From assembly GCF_011683955.1 (NCBI RefSeq), contig NZ_JAAQPI010000001.1:496001-560000 (forward strand): 64,000 nt of DNA, written 5' to 3'. Source of the stretch: Pseudomaricurvus alkylphenolicus. Lineage in GTDB: Bacteria > Pseudomonadota > Gammaproteobacteria > Pseudomonadales > Cellvibrionaceae. Made by a program: the position numbers and the translations under genes. A model generated the notes under the pieces. That model saw only the letters and a program-made list of their open reading frames with translations. It was not told where the DNA came from and made no database searches. This document shows positions 63,748-64,000 of the stretch, one piece after another. Position 1 is the stretch's first letter, and each line of letters starts with the position of its first letter.

Positions 63748-64000
63748 ATGCGACTGAATGAATACGCCGGTTACGATGCCATGGGGCTGGCGGAGCTGGT
63801 TAGAGGTCGGGACATTGATGCCGCGGAACTCGCTCGTCTGGCTCTGGCGGCCATGGAAAAACTCAACCCGTCACTCAACGCGGTAATTGAGACCTACCCG
63901 GAACGTGGAACATCCTCTCTGGCCACCCCAGTCGCAAACGTTCCTTTTGCCGGTGTTCCCTTTCTGTTAAAGGACACTGGCGCAACCGAAGCAGGAAAGG
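63748..64000 (+). CDS. Amidase-signature family protein, N-terminal part (cut by right edge)
   Basis: The ATG at 63748 has AGAGGA seven bases upstream. The 84 visible residues open MRLNEYAGYDAMGLAELVRG and reach FAGVPFLLKDTG, containing the catalytic Lys of the amidase signature (Ser-cisSer-Lys triad). The Gly/Ser-rich catalytic part lies outside the window. Members hydrolyse amides or nitrile-derived amides, or act as Glu-tRNA amidotransferase-like proteins. Confidence 0.88.
   Translation, partial: MRLNEYAGYDAMGLAELVRGRDIDAAELARLALAAMEKLNPSLNAVIETYPERGTSSLATPVANVPFAGVPFLLKDTGATEAGK

Noticed and set aside
1-64000. CRISPR arrays, tRNA, rRNA, riboswitches
   Set aside because: No evenly spaced direct repeats and no cloverleaf or rRNA-like sequence noticed by eye; a covariance-model scan would be needed to exclude small RNAs.

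Overview
The window looks like a chromosomal segment of an aerobic, marine-type gammaproteobacterium (Cellvibrionales/Halieaceae/Spongiibacteraceae style; inference from gene content and protein style, not from a marker gene). It is almost entirely catabolic. It holds four full TonB-dependent receptors plus one receptor relic, many acyl-CoA and short-chain-dehydrogenase enzymes, and several ring-cleavage-type dioxygenases. There are no rRNA or tRNA genes and no CRISPR array that I can see. Many track-style long starts are wrong; I moved starts to codons with Shine-Dalgarno sequences or stop/start overlaps and say so in each entry.

Region 1 (1-17.7 kb, minus strand): the N-terminus of a cytochrome P450 at the left edge, then a tight 13-gene operon transcribed from 15.05 kb to 0.6 kb. 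It encodes an SDR, two enoyl-CoA hydratases, two MaoC hydratases, an extradiol dioxygenase, a small VOC protein, a giant fused indolepyruvate-type ferredoxin oxidoreductase, a FAS1-like/MaoC dehydratase pair, a CaiB-type CoA-transferase, two acyl-CoA dehydrogenases and a thiolase. This is a complete beta-oxidation-like set for a bulky cyclic or aromatic acid. A TonB receptor lies just upstream. Region 2 (18-25.5 kb): three SDRs, an AraC regulator, a DapB-like dehydrogenase and an epimerase. It ends in two gene relics: a 44-residue epimerase N-terminus and a TonB receptor with an internal deletion.

Region 3 (26.4-52.8 kb) is the most interesting part. Nine near-identical 16-18 bp palindromes (consensus TTGACAGCATACTGTCAA) sit in front of nine or ten transcription units, including a MarR-family gene. 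This defines one local regulon by sequence alone. Its core is a two-subunit molybdenum enzyme of the pyrogallol-phloroglucinol transhydroxylase/resorcinol hydroxylase family. It has an N-terminal SCP2-like domain not in the classical enzyme, and an electron-transfer subunit that seems to have lost an Fe-S cysteine pair. Co-regulated genes encode a gentisate-dioxygenase-like bicupin, an extradiol dioxygenase, a fumarylacetoacetase-family hydrolase, a dienelactone hydrolase, a pair of 3-hydroxyanthranilate-dioxygenase-like cupins, a histidinol-dehydrogenase-like enzyme, redox partners (flavodoxin, ferredoxin reductase, cytochrome b561, cytochrome c'), a TSUP transporter, a TAXI protein without signal peptide and two TonB receptors. 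I infer a polyphenol catabolic regulon (phloroglucinol, pyrogallol or resorcinol type). The substrate is unproven.

Region 4 (53-64 kb): an integrase-like relic, a small unknown gene, an ammonium transporter fused to a chemoreceptor signalling domain, an IS91-type transposase relic, an acyl-CoA synthetase, a REP-like palindrome, an aldehyde dehydrogenase, a fourth TonB receptor and the start of an amidase. Relics on both sides of region 3 suggest that it is an acquired island.
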